Shown one piece after another: positions 1 to 5,938 of a stretch of DNA of 6,006 bases (positions are counted from its first letter, which is position 1; every line of letters starts with the position of its first letter). Below the pieces are notes generated by a model. That model saw nothing but the letters and a program-made list of their open reading frames with translations, was not told the DNA's origin and made no database searches. The translations under genes and the position numbers were made by a program. Origin of the DNA: Microbacteriaceae bacterium (lineage in GTDB: Bacteria > Actinomycetota > Actinomycetes > Actinomycetales > Microbacteriaceae); NCBI GenBank assembly GCA_030840185.1, contig JAUZFY010000036.1:1-6006 (forward strand), given 5' to 3'.

Positions 1-774
1 TGCTGAATCCCTGGTCGGCGGTGACTTCGGGTTGTTGGATCCCTTCGCCTGCAGAAGGCCCGGGGTACGCAGCATGTATGAGATGAGGTACAGCGCAACG
101 TAGTTGAGCATGATCGTGACGATCACCTCGTGCGCTCCCGTCCTGGCTCGAAGCAGACCGACGATTCCGCCCCACAGGGCGCCCCCGACGATCCCGGCGA
201 TCAGGGCGACGATGAGGTGCAGCGGGAACGGAAGGTTGAACGAGAATCCGACCCACCCGGCGCACGCCGCGGCGATGAGGATCTGCCCCTGTCCGCCAAT
301 GTTGAACAGGCCAACCCGAAAGGCAACGGCGACACCGAGCCCAGCGGCGATGAGCGGGGTCGCGAAGGTGAGGCTTTCGGTCAGCGGTTTGATGCCCGCG
401 GCAAAGGTTGGACGGCCGAAGTTGTAGATCGAACCCTGGAACAGCGCGACGTAGGCTCCCGAGACCGCGTTCCAGATGGCTTGGAAGGTGTCGGTCGGGC
501 GGGAGAAGAAGTAGCCGGAGGCCGCGCGCACACCGGGGTCGGTGAGCGCGATGAGAATGGCACCGGCGACGAGGGCGAGTACGACGGCGAGCACCGAGAT
601 CAGGGCGTTGCCGCTCGCGATCTCGCGGAGCACTCCGGCGAACCGCGACTGCGGCTCGTCCGGAGCCGGAGTGGGAACCGCCTCTTCGGCGGGGATCTGG
701 TCAACATCCAGGGTCTCCGGAACCTGCGCGTTCGTCGAGACCTCGCCCTTGGAGGGAATCTGCGAGTCGGTCAC
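1..774 (-). CDS. Nucleoside ABC transporter permease, BmpA-linked (YufP/NupP-like), 3' end cut off
   Basis: This is the first membrane permease of a BMP-dependent nucleoside importer, cut by the window edge after 258 codons with no stop; relatives of about 350 residues are usual, so roughly the last third or more is missing. Seen: a hydrophilic N-terminus rich in Pro and acidic residues (about residues 1-50), a first membrane segment near 57-78, further hydrophobic segments near 134-152, 165-180, 186-207 and 217-234, and the family hallmarks GLFNIGGQGQ (155-164) and EVIVTIMLNY (216-225). These resemble the sugar/nucleoside branched permease family (BPD_transp_2 type). The start is the GTG at 774-772: it has a GGAGG ribosome binding site seven bases upstream, and no ATG occurs before the first internal Met at residue 222. 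The gene overlaps the ATPase stop by four bases (GTGA), so translational coupling is likely. The N-terminal extension before the first membrane helix is longer than I expect for the Bacillus protein. The family call is firm; nucleosides as substrate are inferred from context. Confidence 0.93.
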   Translation of the reverse strand, partial: MTDSQIPSKGEVSTNAQVPETLDVDQIPAEEAVPTPAPDEPQSRFAGVLREIASGNALISVLAVVLALVAGAILIALTDPGVRAASGYFFSRPTDTFQAIWNAVSGAYVALFQGSIYNFGRPTFAAGIKPLTESLTFATPLIAAGLGVAVAFRVGLFNIGGQGQILIAAACAGWVGFSFNLPFPLHLIVALIAGIVGGALWGGIVGLLRARTGAHEVIVTIMLNYVALYLISYMLRTPGLLQAKGSNNPKSPPTRDSA

Positions 775-2291
775 GCGGCTACCTCCGTCGAGACGGGCGC
801 TTCGCCCGCCATCATGAGCCCGAGCACTTCTCTCGGCGTGGTTCCGGGCACGATGCCCACTATCGATCCGCGATACATCACCGCGATGCGGTCGGCGAGG
901 GCGACGACCTCGTCGAGTTCGGTGGAGACGACAATTACCGGCGTTCCCGCGTCTCTGGTCTGGACAATGCGGCTGTGCACGAACTCGATTGAGCCGACGT
1001 CCAGCCCGCGGGTCGGTTGCGCGGCGACGAGGAGGCGCAGGGACCGGCTGAGTTCCCGCGCAAGCACAACCTTTTGCTGATTGCCGCCGGACAGGCGACC
1101 GGCGTGGGTGCCGACGCCCTGTGCGCGGATGTCGAACTCGGCGATCTTCTCCTGCGCGAATTCCGCCAGGGCGCCGAGTTGTAGGTTGCCATTCTTCACG
1201 AACGGCGCCCGGTCGGACCGGTCGAGCATGAGATTCTCGGCGATCGTGAACTCGGCGATCAGTCCGTCTTCCCCACGGTCTTCCGGCACAAAACCGACCC
1301 CGGCGTCGAGCACCGATCGCACGCTCGCCCGGCGCAGCTCCGCGCCATCCAGGGTGATCGACCCGGTCACCCGCGGCTGGAGGCCCATGATGGCCTCGGT
1401 CAGTTCAGTCTGCCCGTTGCCCTGCACACCGGCGATCGCGAGGATCTCGCCGGCGTGCACGTCGAAGCTCACGTCATTCACCACGACGTGGCCCAGTGCG
1501 TCGATCACGGAGAGGTTCCGCACGGCGAGGGCCGAAGCTCCGGCCTGTGCCGCCGCCTTCTGCACGGTCAGCTCGACGGAACGGCCCACCATGAGCGAGG
1601 CCAACTCGGCGTTGGTCGCGGTGGGCGCCGCTTCGCCGATCACCTTCCCGAGCCGGATGACGGTGATGCGATCCGCGACCTCGCGAACCTCGCGAAGTTT
1701 GTGAGTGATGAAGACGATGGACGTTCCGGCCGCCTTGAGCTGCCGCATGATCGCCATGAGCTCGTCCGTCTCCTGCGGCGTCAGCACCGCGGTCGGTTCG
1801 TCGAAGACGAGGACCTTTGCGTCGCGAGACAGTGCCTTGATGATCTCGACCCGCTGCTGCACCCCGACGGGCAGGTCTGCGACGAGCGCATCCGGATCGA
1901 TGTCGAAACCGAACCGGGCGGAAATGTCGCGCACCTGCTCGCGCGCGGCCACGAGGTTAAGCCGGCCACCGAAAGTGGTCTGTTCGTGACCGAGCATCAC
2001 ATTCTCGGCGACGGTGAAGACGGGGATCAGCATGAAGTGCTGATGCACCATGCCGATCCCGGCGCTCATGGCGTCGCCGGGGCCGGAGAAGTGCTGGACC
2101 ACATCGTCGATCAGGATCTCGCCCTCGTCAGCCTGGTACAGGCCGTAGAGAACGTTCATGAGGGTGGACTTGCCTGCTCCGTTCTCTCCGAGCAGACAGT
2201 GGATCTCGCCGGGTTCGGCCACGAGGTCGATGTGGTCGTTGGCCACAAGGGCACCAAACCGCTTGGTGATCCCACGGAGTTCGAGCTTCAT
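771..2291 (-). CDS. Nucleoside ABC transporter ATP-binding protein with two ABC domains (YufO/NupO-like)
   Basis: This cytoplasmic ATPase should power the importer; two tandem ABC domains in about 506 residues is the normal size for the sugar/nucleoside class (RbsA, NupA, YufO). Residue numbers count from the upstream TTG at 2300 and are three lower from the ATG. Domain 1: Walker A GENGAGKS (38-45), Q-loop VHQHF (Q87), altered signature LPVGVQQ (143-149), Walker B VLVFDEPT (163-170) and H-loop FITH (H200). Domain 2: altered Walker A GVQGNGQT (291-298) with Gln for Lys, intact signature LSGGNQQK (403-410), Walker B region LLVAAQPT (423-430) with Gln for the catalytic Glu, and STELDE (459-464) without the H-loop His. 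Only the site formed by Walker A of domain 1 and the signature of domain 2 looks catalytic, as is typical for this class. I chose the ATG at 2291-2289 because homologues, as I recall them, begin MKLELRGITKRFG; an in-frame TTG at 2300 would add three residues. Neither start has a strong ribosome binding site. The gene follows the second lipoprotein gene after about 100 bp and overlaps the permease. Confidence 0.95.
   Translation of the reverse strand: MKLELRGITKRFGALVANDHIDLVAEPGEIHCLLGENGAGKSTLMNVLYGLYQADEGEILIDDVVQHFSGPGDAMSAGIGMVHQHFMLIPVFTVAENVMLGHEQTTFGGRLNLVAAREQVRDISARFGFDIDPDALVADLPVGVQQRVEIIKALSRDAKVLVFDEPTAVLTPQETDELMAIMRQLKAAGTSIVFITHKLREVREVADRITVIRLGKVIGEAAPTATNAELASLMVGRSVELTVQKAAAQAGASALAVRNLSVIDALGHVVVNDVSFDVHAGEILAIAGVQGNGQTELTEAIMGLQPRVTGSITLDGAELRRASVRSVLDAGVGFVPEDRGEDGLIAEFTIAENLMLDRSDRAPFVKNGNLQLGALAEFAQEKIAEFDIRAQGVGTHAGRLSGGNQQKVVLARELSRSLRLLVAAQPTRGLDVGSIEFVHSRIVQTRDAGTPVIVVSTELDEVVALADRIAVMYRGSIVGIVPGTTPREVLGLMMAGEAPVSTEVAA
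782..786 (-). promoter_or_regulatory. Ribosome binding site of the permease, inside the ATPase gene
   Basis: On the minus strand GGAGG lies seven bases before the GTG at 774-772, within the last codons of the ATPase gene. It settles the GTG start and fits coupled translation through the GTGA overlap. Confidence 0.75.
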
Positions 2292-2345
2292 GCGATCCAA
2301 TCTATCCGGCCACGCAGTCGCGGGGTCACGAAAGAACGTGTAGCA

Positions 2346-2376
2346 GGTCGGTGGCCAGCGATGCTGGTCCCCGACC
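2346..2376 (-). terminator. Strong intercistronic hairpin between the lipoprotein and ATPase genes
   Basis: The sequence folds into two 14-nt arms with a 3-nt loop: an outer GGTCGG/CCGACC stem, two internal mismatches around one G-C pair, and an inner CCAGC/GCTGG stem. It starts 17 nt after the TAA stop of the upstream lipoprotein gene and ends 54 nt before the ATPase ATG. No clean U-run follows on the minus strand (the next bases are TGCTACACGTTCTTTC), so a full stop of transcription is doubtful. Partial termination or protection of the upstream mRNA from 3' decay would fit the usual excess of binding protein over transporter core. A second small stem (CACG/CGTG, 2327-2340) lies just beyond it. 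The structure is seen; the role is inferred. Confidence 0.5.
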
Positions 2377-2392
2377 CTGTGCTGTGGTGCAG

Positions 2393-3532
2393 TTATTCCT
2401 GGCTGGAGAGGTAGGACTTCACCGTGAGCTTGCCGCTGATGATGTCGCCCTTGATCGCGTCGAGCTCCTTCTGCAGGTCTGGGTTCACCTTGCTGGCGAA
2501 GTCGTGGAACGGGGCGATGCCCACTCCGTGGTTCTTCAGCGTTCCGACGTAGGCAACGTTGTCGAACGTGCCGGTCTTCTGCTTCGCGGTCAGCTTCACG
2601 ACGGCCTGCACTGCCGGGTCAATGCCCTTGAGCACCGAGGTGAGGTACAGCTTGTCGTAGGTCGGGAAGGTGTTAAAGACGTCGGCGTCGGCGCCCATGA
2701 GCGCGATGTCCTTGCCGGAGTCGGTGATCGCAGCTCCCGCGCTCTGGAAGATCGGGCCACCAACCGGGAAGATCACATCAGCACCCTGGTCGATGAGGTT
2801 CTGAGCTGTGCTCTTGGCCGTGTCATTCGCCGCGAAGCCGCCCGTAAAGGAACCGGTCTGATTTGCGGCGTCCCAGCCGACGACCTTGACGCTCTTGCTC
2901 TTGGCCTTGTTGTAGCCGTCGACGCCATTGGCGAAGCCGTCCATGAACGTCGTGACGGTCGGGAACTGCATGCCACCAAAGGTTCCGACAACGCCGGACT
3001 TGCTGTAGCTTGCCGCGGCGTAGCCGCCAAGGTAGGCCGCCTGTGCGGTGTCAAAGAGGATCGGCTTGATGTTCGGCGCGTCGACCTTGCCGTCGGGGAT
3101 GTCGTTGCCCTTGGCATCCTTGGCACCGGAGTTGTCCGCCGCGTCGTCGATGATGGCGAACTGGATGTCCGGGTTGGCCTTGGCCGCGGTGATGGTCGCT
3201 GCGGACAGGTTGAACCCGACGGTGACGATCAGATTGCAGTTGGCGGCGACCATGCTGTCGATGTTCGGCGCGTAGTCGGTGTCGGAGTTCGACTCCGCCT
3301 TCTTGTAGGTCGCGCCAACGGCCTTCGCTCCGGCAATCAGGCCCTCCAGTCCGAGCTGGTTGAAGGACTTGTCGTCGAACCCGCCGTTGTCGGAAACCAT
3401 GCACGGGAGGAACTTGGACGTTGTGGTCGCCGTTCCGCCCTGTTTCGGTGCTGATGCGCAGCCGGCGAGCAGAACCGCCATGCCGACCATGGCGAGGGCG
3501 CTCGTGGCGACCTTACGCGTGGTGATTTTCAC
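2393..3532 (-). CDS. BMP/PnrA-family nucleoside-binding lipoprotein (second of tandem pair)
   Basis: This is an extracytoplasmic solute-binding lipoprotein of the Bmp/Med/PnrA family, expected to bind nucleosides and hand them to the permease encoded downstream. The 379-residue protein has a signal peptide (1-24; MKITTRK, then a hydrophobic core) ending in lipobox LAGC, with C25 as the lipidated Cys. A Thr/Gly-rich linker leads to the binding domain from about residue 41. Family motifs are SDNGGFDDKSFNQ (47-59), VTVGFNLS (103-110), DAPNIKPILFDTAQAAYLGGY (151-171), MDGFANG (197-203), LIDQGADVIFPVGG (246-259), GADAD (280-284) and YVGTLKNHGVGI (328-339). The start is the GTG at 3532-3530, set by a GGAGG five bases upstream. 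Compared with its neighbour it carries an 18-residue Gly/Asp/Lys-rich insert after IIDD (127-130). It has two Cys besides the lipid anchor (44, 99). The gene lies 193 bp after the sister gene and about 100 bp before the ATPase gene. The family is certain; the exact ligand is not. Confidence 0.95.
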   Translation of the reverse strand: MKITTRKVATSALAMVGMAVLLAGCASAPKQGGTATTTSKFLPCMVSDNGGFDDKSFNQLGLEGLIAGAKAVGATYKKAESNSDTDYAPNIDSMVAANCNLIVTVGFNLSAATITAAKANPDIQFAIIDDAADNSGAKDAKGNDIPDGKVDAPNIKPILFDTAQAAYLGGYAAASYSKSGVVGTFGGMQFPTVTTFMDGFANGVDGYNKAKSKSVKVVGWDAANQTGSFTGGFAANDTAKSTAQNLIDQGADVIFPVGGPIFQSAGAAITDSGKDIALMGADADVFNTFPTYDKLYLTSVLKGIDPAVQAVVKLTAKQKTGTFDNVAYVGTLKNHGVGIAPFHDFASKVNPDLQKELDAIKGDIISGKLTVKSYLSSQE

Positions 3533-3537
3533 AATGT

Positions 3538-3542
3538 CCTCC
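3538..3542 (-). promoter_or_regulatory. Ribosome binding site of the second BMP lipoprotein gene
   Basis: On the minus strand GGAGG stands five bases before the GTG at 3532-3530. It supports this non-ATG start, which yields a complete lipoprotein signal peptide. Confidence 0.75.
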
Positions 3543-3613
3543 AGGAAAAATGCTGGCGCAGCAGGGATTGCCGTCGCCGTAATGGTCTACAGGCTATCCG
3601 CTGTTGATACCGC

Positions 3614-3638
3614 GACAGATGCTCGAAGCCGAGCTGTC
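3614..3638 (-). other. Hairpin in the gap between the two BMP lipoprotein genes
   Basis: GACAG pairs with CTGTC and CTCG with CGAG around a GCTT loop, giving nine base pairs with a 3-nt bulge on one side. It sits about 88 nt after the stop of the first lipoprotein gene and 81 nt before the GTG of the second. No U-run follows on the minus strand, so it is not a canonical terminator; an RNA-processing, stability or attenuation element is possible. In the rest of the 193-bp gap (3533-3725) I see no convincing -35/-10 pair and no plausible gene. Confidence 0.4.
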
Positions 3639-3698
3639 TCCGAATGGTTATGAAGATGCGATTGGGGCGAAATGTCGCGGAAATAATCAGGAGGTATG

Positions 3699-3712
3699 GG
3701 CCGGTTTCGGCC
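3699..3712 (-). terminator. Weak post-stop hairpin after the first BMP lipoprotein gene
   Basis: A five-pair all-GC stem (GGCCG/CGGCC) with a 4-nt loop begins 13 nt after the TAG of the first lipoprotein gene. Its position suits a terminator, but the stem is short and no U-tract follows (CATACCTCC), so this is a weak call. Confidence 0.22.
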
Positions 3713-3725
3713 GAGCGTTCGACCC

Positions 3726-4790
3726 CTACTTGGGGGCGCTCGGTGATGTCACCGTGATTGTGCCGGCGACGATATCCGCTTTGAGCTTCTTTACTTCGGC
3801 CTGGAGTGCCGGGCTGACCTTCGAAGCCATGTCGTGGTAGCCAGAGATGCCGACTCCGCCGTTCTTCAACGTTCCGACATACGGGGTGTTGGTGAAGGTG
3901 TTCTTCTTGCTCTCGCCGACGATCTTCACGACTGCATCCCCGGTCCGCTTCTCCACAGAGGTCAGCAGAATCGGGCGATACTCGGCCGGGAGGGTCTCAT
4001 ACCCGTCGGAATCGACCCAAATCAGGGAGACGTTTCCGGCCTGAAGCGCGGCCGCCGCCGCGCCCTCGCCCACCTGTCCCGCGACCGGAAGGATGACATC
4101 CGCCCCCTGATCGATGAGGCCCTGGGTCACGGTGAGGCCCTTGCCGGTGTCCTCGAAGTCGCCGGTGAACAGGCCATCCTGCTTCTGCTTGCTCCAACCG
4201 ATGGCCTGCACCTTCGTGCCATGAATCTCGTTGTAGTGGGCGACACCGTCGACGAACCCGTCCATGAACAGGGTGACGGGCGGCTGATTGCCACCGCCGA
4301 AGGTCGCGACCTTTCCGGTCTTCGAGACTCCGGCGGCCAGATACCCGGCGAGATACGCGGCTTGTGCGGTGTCGAACACGATCGGTTTGATGTTCGGCGC
4401 GTCGACGGTGTCGTCGACGATCGAAAAGTCCGTGTTCGGGTTGGCCTTGGCCGCTTTGGTCACGGCCGGGGTGAGCTCGTAGCCGACGGTGAGCACGAAC
4501 TTGCAGCCGCTCGCAACCGCTTGCTCCACGTTCGGCTCGAGGTCGGTCTCGGCGTTCGACACGAGCACCTTCGCGCTGATGTTGAGGCTCTTCTCCGCGG
4601 ACTGAAGTCCCGCCCAGCTTGCCTGGTTGAACGAGCGGTCCTGGAGGCCTCCGGAGTTCGTTACCATCCGGGCACAGAAGTTGGATGCGGTCGGCGCGGT
4701 GGTCTTCTCCGGGGCGGTCGCACAGCCGGAGAGCACGATGAGAGCGGCGCCGAGGACGGCGAGGGAACGGACACTGGTCGAGATTCGCAT
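3726..4790 (-). CDS. BMP/PnrA-family nucleoside-binding lipoprotein (first of tandem pair)
   Basis: This 354-residue lipoprotein is a diverged paralogue of the next gene downstream and a second likely substrate receptor for the same ABC importer. The signal peptide covers residues 1-22 and ends in lipobox LSGC, with C23 as the anchor; a short Thr/Ala/Pro linker follows. Family motifs: TNSGGLQDRSFNQ (44-56), VLTVGYELT (99-107), DAPNIKPIVFDTAQAAYLAGY (130-150), MDGFVDG (176-182), GLIDQGADVILPVAG (224-238), VDSDGY (259-264) and YVGTLKNGGVGI (304-315). The ATG start at 4790-4788 has AGGAG five bases upstream. In the N-terminal loop, the Asp of the paralogue's SDNGG is Asn (N45), and its FDD is LQD (49-51), which may change ligand choice. 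Cys39 and Cys96 may form a disulfide. Only 26 bp separate the gene from manC upstream, so co-transcription with manC, or a promoter inside manC, is likely. The family is certain; the ligand is inferred. Confidence 0.95.
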   Translation of the reverse strand: MRISTSVRSLAVLGAALIVLSGCATAPEKTTAPTASNFCARMVTNSGGLQDRSFNQASWAGLQSAEKSLNISAKVLVSNAETDLEPNVEQAVASGCKFVLTVGYELTPAVTKAAKANPNTDFSIVDDTVDAPNIKPIVFDTAQAAYLAGYLAAGVSKTGKVATFGGGNQPPVTLFMDGFVDGVAHYNEIHGTKVQAIGWSKQKQDGLFTGDFEDTGKGLTVTQGLIDQGADVILPVAGQVGEGAAAAALQAGNVSLIWVDSDGYETLPAEYRPILLTSVEKRTGDAVVKIVGESKKNTFTNTPYVGTLKNGGVGISGYHDMASKVSPALQAEVKKLKADIVAGTITVTSPSAPK

Positions 4791-4795
4791 TGGTA

Positions 4796-4800
4796 CTCCT
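4796..4800 (-). promoter_or_regulatory. Ribosome binding site of the first BMP lipoprotein gene
   Basis: AGGAG, within the purine-rich stretch AGAGAGGAG, lies five bases before the ATG at 4790-4788. It is among the best ribosome binding sites in the window, consistent with high expression of a binding protein. Confidence 0.75.
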
Positions 4801-4806
4801 CTCTAT

Positions 4807-4828
4807 TACGGAACGTCTACAGAACGTC
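4807..4828 (-). repeat. Two adjacent 11-bp direct repeats across the manC stop codon
   Basis: On the minus strand the units are GACGTTCTGTA and GACGTTCCGTA, directly adjacent and differing at one base. They span the manC stop and end 16 bp before the ATG of the lipoprotein gene. An 11-bp period places both units on the same DNA face, as for response-regulator sites such as actinobacterial PHO boxes, but the match to any known consensus is weak. The repeat is seen; a regulatory role is speculative. Confidence 0.4.
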
Positions 4829-5938
4829 GCTGCGGCCGGAAAGCTTTAGAGCGTCCACGACCGCTTTAACACGCTGCGCGTTGGCGCTCGTGGTGACAAG
4901 CAGGGCGTCCGGAGTGTCCACGACGACAATATCGGTGACACCGATCAGGGAGATGAGGCGACCGGTCTGGCTGACGACCACGCCACTCGACGCATCGGCG
5001 AGAACGCGCGCGTTTTCGCCGAGGATCGCGAGGTCGGACTTGCGCCCGCGAGAGTGCAGCTTCGCGATGGCCGCGAAGTCGCCAACATCGTCCCAGTCGA
5101 AATCGCCGGGGATCACCGCGAGTCGACCCGCCTTCGCGGCCGGCTCCGCGACCGTGTAGTCGATGGCGATCTTCTTCAGCACCGGCCAGACCTTGTCGAC
5201 AACGGCGCCGCGACGCGGGGTGTCCCACGCTTCCGCAAGCTCGGTCAGTCCCGCGAGAAGCTCCGGTTCGGTCTCCCCCAGTTGGGCGAGCAACACGTCC
5301 GCACGGGAGATGAACATTCCGCCGTTCCAGAGGTAGTTTCCATCGGCGAGGTATTTCTGCGCCGTCGCCAGGTCCGGCTTCTCGACGAAGGTGTCGACCG
5401 CGACCGCGCTCGGCGCCGCGTCGATCTCGAGCGAGCTGCCGCAGTGGATGTAGCCGAAGCCGACCGCCGGATCGGTTGGGGTGATTCCGATAGTGGCGAT
5501 GTAGCCAGCATCCGCCGCCGCGACCGCTTCGATGACGGCACGTTTGAAGCCCCGAGTATCCGTTATCACGTGGTCAGCCGCGAACGAGCCGATGATCACA
5601 TCGGGCTCGCGACGCATCAGGATCGCGGCGGCGAGTCCGATCGCCGCCGAGGAATCCTTCGGCTCGCTCTCGAGCACGACATTCGCGTCGATCAGGCTGG
5701 GTAGCTGCGCCTCGACGGCGGCGCGGTGTGCTCGCCCGGTGACGACCATGATCCGGTCCGCTCCGGACAGCGGCAACAGACGGTCCCAGGTCGCCCGAAG
5801 CAGGGTGCTCCCCGACCCGGTGAGGTCGTGGAGGAACTTGGGGGCGTCCGCGCGTGACAGCGGCCACAGCCGGGATCCGATGCCCCCGGCAGGAATCACA
5901 CTGTAAAAGCGATCGAGCGCGCCGCGTTGCTGTGCCAT
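4817..5938 (-). CDS. manC: Mannose-1-phosphate guanylyltransferase (GDP-mannose synthesis)
   Basis: This enzyme joins mannose 1-phosphate and GTP to give GDP-mannose and diphosphate in the cytoplasm; GDP-mannose feeds mannolipids, lipoglycans, glycoproteins or capsule. The 373-residue protein is a single nucleotidyltransferase domain without the C-terminal isomerase/cupin part of the roughly 480-residue bifunctional AlgA/ManC form. Motifs: nucleotide-binding signature PAGGIGSRLWPLSR (16-29) followed by APKF (32-35), EPKDSSAAIGLAA (92-104), the metal-site Asp in ADH (121-123), GFGYI (160-164), VEKP (185-188), WNGGMF (204-209) and DWDDVGDF (281-288). The ATG at 5938-5936 is preceded by a GGTGGTGGA stretch, an acceptable but not strong ribosome binding site. 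It is the first gene of the leftward set and ends 26 bp before a lipoprotein gene. Other sugar-1-phosphate nucleotidyltransferases are possible in principle, but RLWPLSR and the length favour the mannose enzyme. Confidence 0.93.
   Translation of the reverse strand: MAQQRGALDRFYSVIPAGGIGSRLWPLSRADAPKFLHDLTGSGSTLLRATWDRLLPLSGADRIMVVTGRAHRAAVEAQLPSLIDANVVLESEPKDSSAAIGLAAAILMRREPDVIIGSFAADHVITDTRGFKRAVIEAVAAADAGYIATIGITPTDPAVGFGYIHCGSSLEIDAAPSAVAVDTFVEKPDLATAQKYLADGNYLWNGGMFISRADVLLAQLGETEPELLAGLTELAEAWDTPRRGAVVDKVWPVLKKIAIDYTVAEPAAKAGRLAVIPGDFDWDDVGDFAAIAKLHSRGRKSDLAILGENARVLADASSGVVVSQTGRLISLIGVTDIVVVDTPDALLVTTSANAQRVKAVVDALKLSGRSDVL

Noticed and set aside
130..1080. Open frame of 316 codons on the plus strand
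   Set aside because: It crosses the antisense of both the permease and the ATPase. Its composition is Arg/Gly/Glu-rich and it has no convincing start signal.
1455..2414. Open frame of 319 codons on the plus strand
   Set aside because: It is antisense to the ATPase gene, whose ABC motifs are intact. The translated product is His/Asp/Gly-rich with no domain.
3068..3272. Repeated GATGTTCGGCGCGT tract, twice within the second lipoprotein gene, with a longer shared tract in the sister gene
   Set aside because: In the second lipoprotein gene both copies encode the tetrapeptide APNI, and the cross-gene match encodes the conserved DAPNIK motif. Paralogy and coding constraint explain them without a separate repeat element.
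2351..3454. Open frame of 367 codons on the plus strand
   Set aside because: It is antisense to the second lipoprotein gene, of low complexity (Val/Gly/Arg/Asp), and has no family motif.
3533..3725. Purine riboswitch upstream of the second lipoprotein gene
   Set aside because: Nucleoside transport genes can carry purine riboswitches, but I find no three-way-junction layout or conserved loop sequences here, only two simple hairpins.
3604..3840. Possible 78-codon gene on the plus strand covering part of the gap between the lipoprotein genes
   Set aside because: It starts at a TTG without a ribosome binding site, and about half of it is antisense to the end of the first lipoprotein gene. Nothing in the product is recognisable.
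3834..5159. Open frame of 441 codons on the plus strand
   Set aside because: It lies antisense to the first lipoprotein gene and manC, both with clear family motifs. Its translation is Arg/Gly/Val-rich with no recognisable domain, as expected from an open frame opposite GC-rich coding DNA.
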